From contig NC_058196.1 of the NCBI RefSeq assembly GCF_907165205.1, positions 12,504,501 through 12,568,500 of the forward strand: a stretch of 64,000 nucleotides of DNA, read 5' to 3'. A program made the translations under genes and the position numbers. Below, one piece after another: positions 61,691 through 64,000 of this stretch (the stretch's first letter is position 1; the number at the start of each line of letters is the position of its first letter). This stretch comes from Coccinella septempunctata (lineage: Eukaryota; Arthropoda; Insecta; Coleoptera; Coccinellidae). Below the pieces are notes generated by a model that saw only the letters and a program-made list of their open reading frames with translations, had not been told where the DNA came from and did not search any database.

Positions 61691-63128
61691 ATGTTTCAGA
61701 TCGGCGGCTCCACTTCCTACAGGACTTCGGAGGGAGAAGAAGAAGATCTGAAAGAGGTCGCTTCCAAGAGGAAACGAGGGAGAAAAAATGTTAAGACTGG
61801 GACGGCGAAGAAGAAAAATGAAAACAAATCTCCAGATAAAATTTTCAAACAACCACAATTAATTAAAGGAAAGAAATCAAACGAACCTGAACGCATGGAA
61901 ATAGATAAGACGAAAAATGCACCAACAACATCTGCTACAGGAACAATTCATTCATTCATTCATTGCTGTATCCCGTTGCCGGGAATGAAAAAACAATAGA
62001 CACCCAACAACAATTGTATAATAATCCAACAAAAACCATAAACGAATACTTCTCACCAAAAATGAATGAAATTAAATCCACAGAATACACCAATTTATTT
62101 TACATCATTCCTGAAAGTAATGAAGTAGATAGAATTCAAATGGCGATTATTTGGAACTCCAAATTCCCGAATACAGAAGATATTATTCTTAAAACTAAAT
62201 TAGGATTTCTTTTGAAGTCAAATATTGATAAAATACAACTAGAAAAAGCCCTAAACGAACTAAAAGCAGAAAAAAGAATAACAAGCTACAAAGAAACTAA
62301 AAACCAAATACAAAGAAGCGAGAGAAAATAACCTCAACAAACCTATTCAGTAGTTATTGCATCAGTTGAAAAGAATATCAAGGACGACGAAATAAGTCAA
62401 CGATTAACTTCATTAGGAATAAAACATCGGTACTGTAAAAGAATTGTATCAAGAATACACTCTTGTCCAACAGGTTATATACGAATAATTACAGGAGAAA
62501 TAAATGCGTTCGAGACACTACTTAACAATGGTCTCTTTTATATGAATCGTCACTACATGGTGTTCCCCAGTCATGCACCAGAACCAACACCGATACCTTG
62601 TAACAAATGCTTACTTTTTGATCATACAACTGAAATTGCAAAAGTCCACCAAAATGCTCAAAATGTTAGGGAACTCACAAAATGTCCCATTGTAGGTCAA
62701 CCAATACACCAAAATGTACTGCTTGCAATGCTGAAGACCATTTAGCATGGTCCATAAAATGTCCCAACCATCCGAAGAAATCAATCGAAGGCATCCCAAA
62801 CGTCAATGTTAGAACTATAAATAAAAAAACTAGAGAAATAGAGGATCTTACAAAGAAGATGAACAGAATACACTCCCCTATAACAATACACGATGATATA
62901 GTACATACATATTGTCGTAAACTCAACAAACCGAAAAACACCAATAGAAATGAACTCTTACTCAAGATCAAGAAGAGGTTCATAAGTCAATATAATGTAG
63001 ATACAACAGTGGTGTTTACAGGGAATAGATTTAATGTTCTAATGTTTGATATGGATGATCCAGAAGAGCCCTCCCCAACTGAACCTATCAACAGCAAAAA
63101 TAATAGTCAAGTTCATGTCGACAATTAA
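61691..63128 (+). pseudogene. LINE-5 ORF1
   Basis: From ATG 61691: a basic stretch RKRGRKN, then a shift at a (TTCA)n run (about 61945-61965), 61963-62331 with YFSPKMNEI, a shift, then VVIASVEKNIKDDEI and GYIRIITGEINAFETLL (62350-62560), and three knuckles C-X2-C type (CNKCLLFDHTTE, a broken one near 62650, CTACNAEDHLAWSIKC). Ends at 63128. At least three frame changes. It would bind the LINE RNA. Confidence 0.78.
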
Positions 63129-64000
63129 ATTTTTGTACAACAACATAAACAGTTACATCCCAAAAAAACACTTGATCAATCATTTCATAGAACATAACAA
63201 TATATCATGTACAATGTTTGTTGAGGCGAAAATAAAAAGTTCAGACAATACGCAATACCGAAATTGGACACAACTACAAAAGTTTGGACACCAAATACAG
63301 AACACGAGAGGTGGCAGCCTTGTACAGTGTCATCCAGGCATAAAATGTGGAAAAGCCAATCCACCAGCAGTCAACAACCCCTTGACGGAAGTAACCCATT
63401 TCTCTGTCCCATTCAAAAATGAAAAATTACATATTTTCCTTGTATACATTCACCCTGCATCAAAGATAGAAGAAAGTATTTTCATAAGAGCGTCTCTCTG
63501 CAAATATGCTATCATAATAGGAGACTTCAACGTAAACAAAGCCAAGAACCAACAGATCAACAACTTTTTGAGAAGCAAACAGTTTACCAAAGCGGAAACT
63601 CCACCAACATTTTTTAAGCAACGAGAACGAAGATTGCACTCCTGATTTAATATTCTATACAAACACTATAAAACAGAATATTAAACAAATTGAATTAACC
63701 CCCGATTTGGGCTCAAATCATCTGGCAATGGTTGTGGAAGTAGACCTGACTGTGAAACCAACTGAAGAACAGAAGAAGATTATATAATTACAGCAAATGC
63801 AATACAGAAAAATTAAACAAGGAAATGGAAGCTTTCATCGAAGTAAACAAAAATGATCTCATAAATGAAGAATATATAGAAAAATTCAATAATGCTTCAT
63901 CTGAAAGTATAAAAAAACACACACCCATGATCTCGAGATATCCATTCATTCACGAACTCCCTCCATATATCATTAGAATGATAAAATATAAAAGAAAAAT
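63115..64000 (+). pseudogene. LINE-5 ORF2, endonuclease (partial)
   Basis: ATG 63115 overlaps the ORF1 end by 14 bp. FLYNNINSYIPKKHLINHF, FVEAKI (Glu), RGGSLVQCHP, IIIGDFNVNKA (Asp-Asn). A shift near 63630, then TPDLIFYTNT and LGSNHLAMVVEV (the S-D-H motif is Ser-Asn-His here). Another stop at about 63785, then the region before RT up to the window end. Confidence 0.82.

Larger units (their letters stand above)
61691..64000 (+). mobile_element. LINE-5, non-LTR retrotransposon, runs off the window
   Basis: ORF1 with zinc knuckles followed by an overlapping ORF2 endonuclease. Sequence style differs from LINE-1 to -4 (Asn/Lys rich). 3' part lies beyond 64000. Clade unsure, maybe I/LOA-like. Confidence 0.8.

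Noticed and set aside
1..64000. tRNA, rRNA or snRNA genes
   Set aside because: No cloverleaf, box A/B pair or conserved rRNA segment was noticed by eye on either strand; a dedicated scan was not possible.

Overview
The window looks like a gene-poor, transposon-packed piece of an insect (arthropod) nuclear genome. I find no host gene, rRNA, tRNA or CRISPR array. Nearly all coding sequence belongs to BEL/Pao and Ty3/gypsy LTR retrotransposons, several non-LTR retrotransposons (LINEs) and Tc1/mariner-type DNA transposons. BEL/Pao elements, PHD-finger LINE ORF1s and the AT-rich composition fit an insect; the order cannot be told from this sequence alone. Element names (BEL-1, Gypsy-A1 and so on) are my own labels.

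Left part (about 1.2-33.0 kb): one old BEL/Pao element (BEL-1, + strand) is scattered over about 32 kb because other elements landed in it. Two copies of one Ty3/gypsy family (Gypsy-A1, 2244-6181, +; Gypsy-A2, 6190-14534, -) sit in its gag zinc-knuckle codons at two directly adjacent 4-bp targets (ATAT and CTAT). A Tc1-like transposon with an intron lies inside the 5' LTR of Gypsy-A2. A 2.4-kb non-autonomous DNA transposon (8-bp target duplication) splits the BEL-1 integrase. Further along, BEL-1 is split by LINE-1 (-), which is split by LINE-2 (+), which is split by BEL-2 (+, 7.07 kb, 5-bp target duplication): a four-level nest whose junctions can each be read from reading frames and target duplications.

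The most interesting item is in the Gypsy-A family. After the integrase, the pol polyprotein continues into a complete macro domain most like the OARD1/TARG1 type of ADP-ribosyl hydrolase, followed by a C-X7-C-X5-C-X3-H zinc finger, and then the polypurine tract and LTR. Both copies carry it. It looks like an accessory module for removing ADP-ribosylation or binding it, perhaps a counter-defence, carried by an LTR retrotransposon.

Middle (33.0-46.0 kb): LINE-4 (+) carries a dead Tc1 copy and a small insert with a hammerhead-like stem-loop. Then come a CpG-rich inverted-repeat element (about 39.5-40.5 kb), a 3.7-kb AT-rich stretch with little coding potential, and an integrase fragment of another BEL element (BEL-3, -).

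Right part (46.0-64.0 kb): BEL-4 (-) is a very young insertion. Its two 1863-bp LTRs differ at about three positions and its gag-protease-RT-RNase H frame is open over 1258 codons, but the integrase core is missing. It lies 30 bp upstream of ORF1 of LINE-3 (+), whose two ORFs are intact. Then follow a BEL RT fragment (BEL-5, +), a degraded gypsy element (Gypsy-B, -) and the 5' half of LINE-5 (+), which runs off the window.
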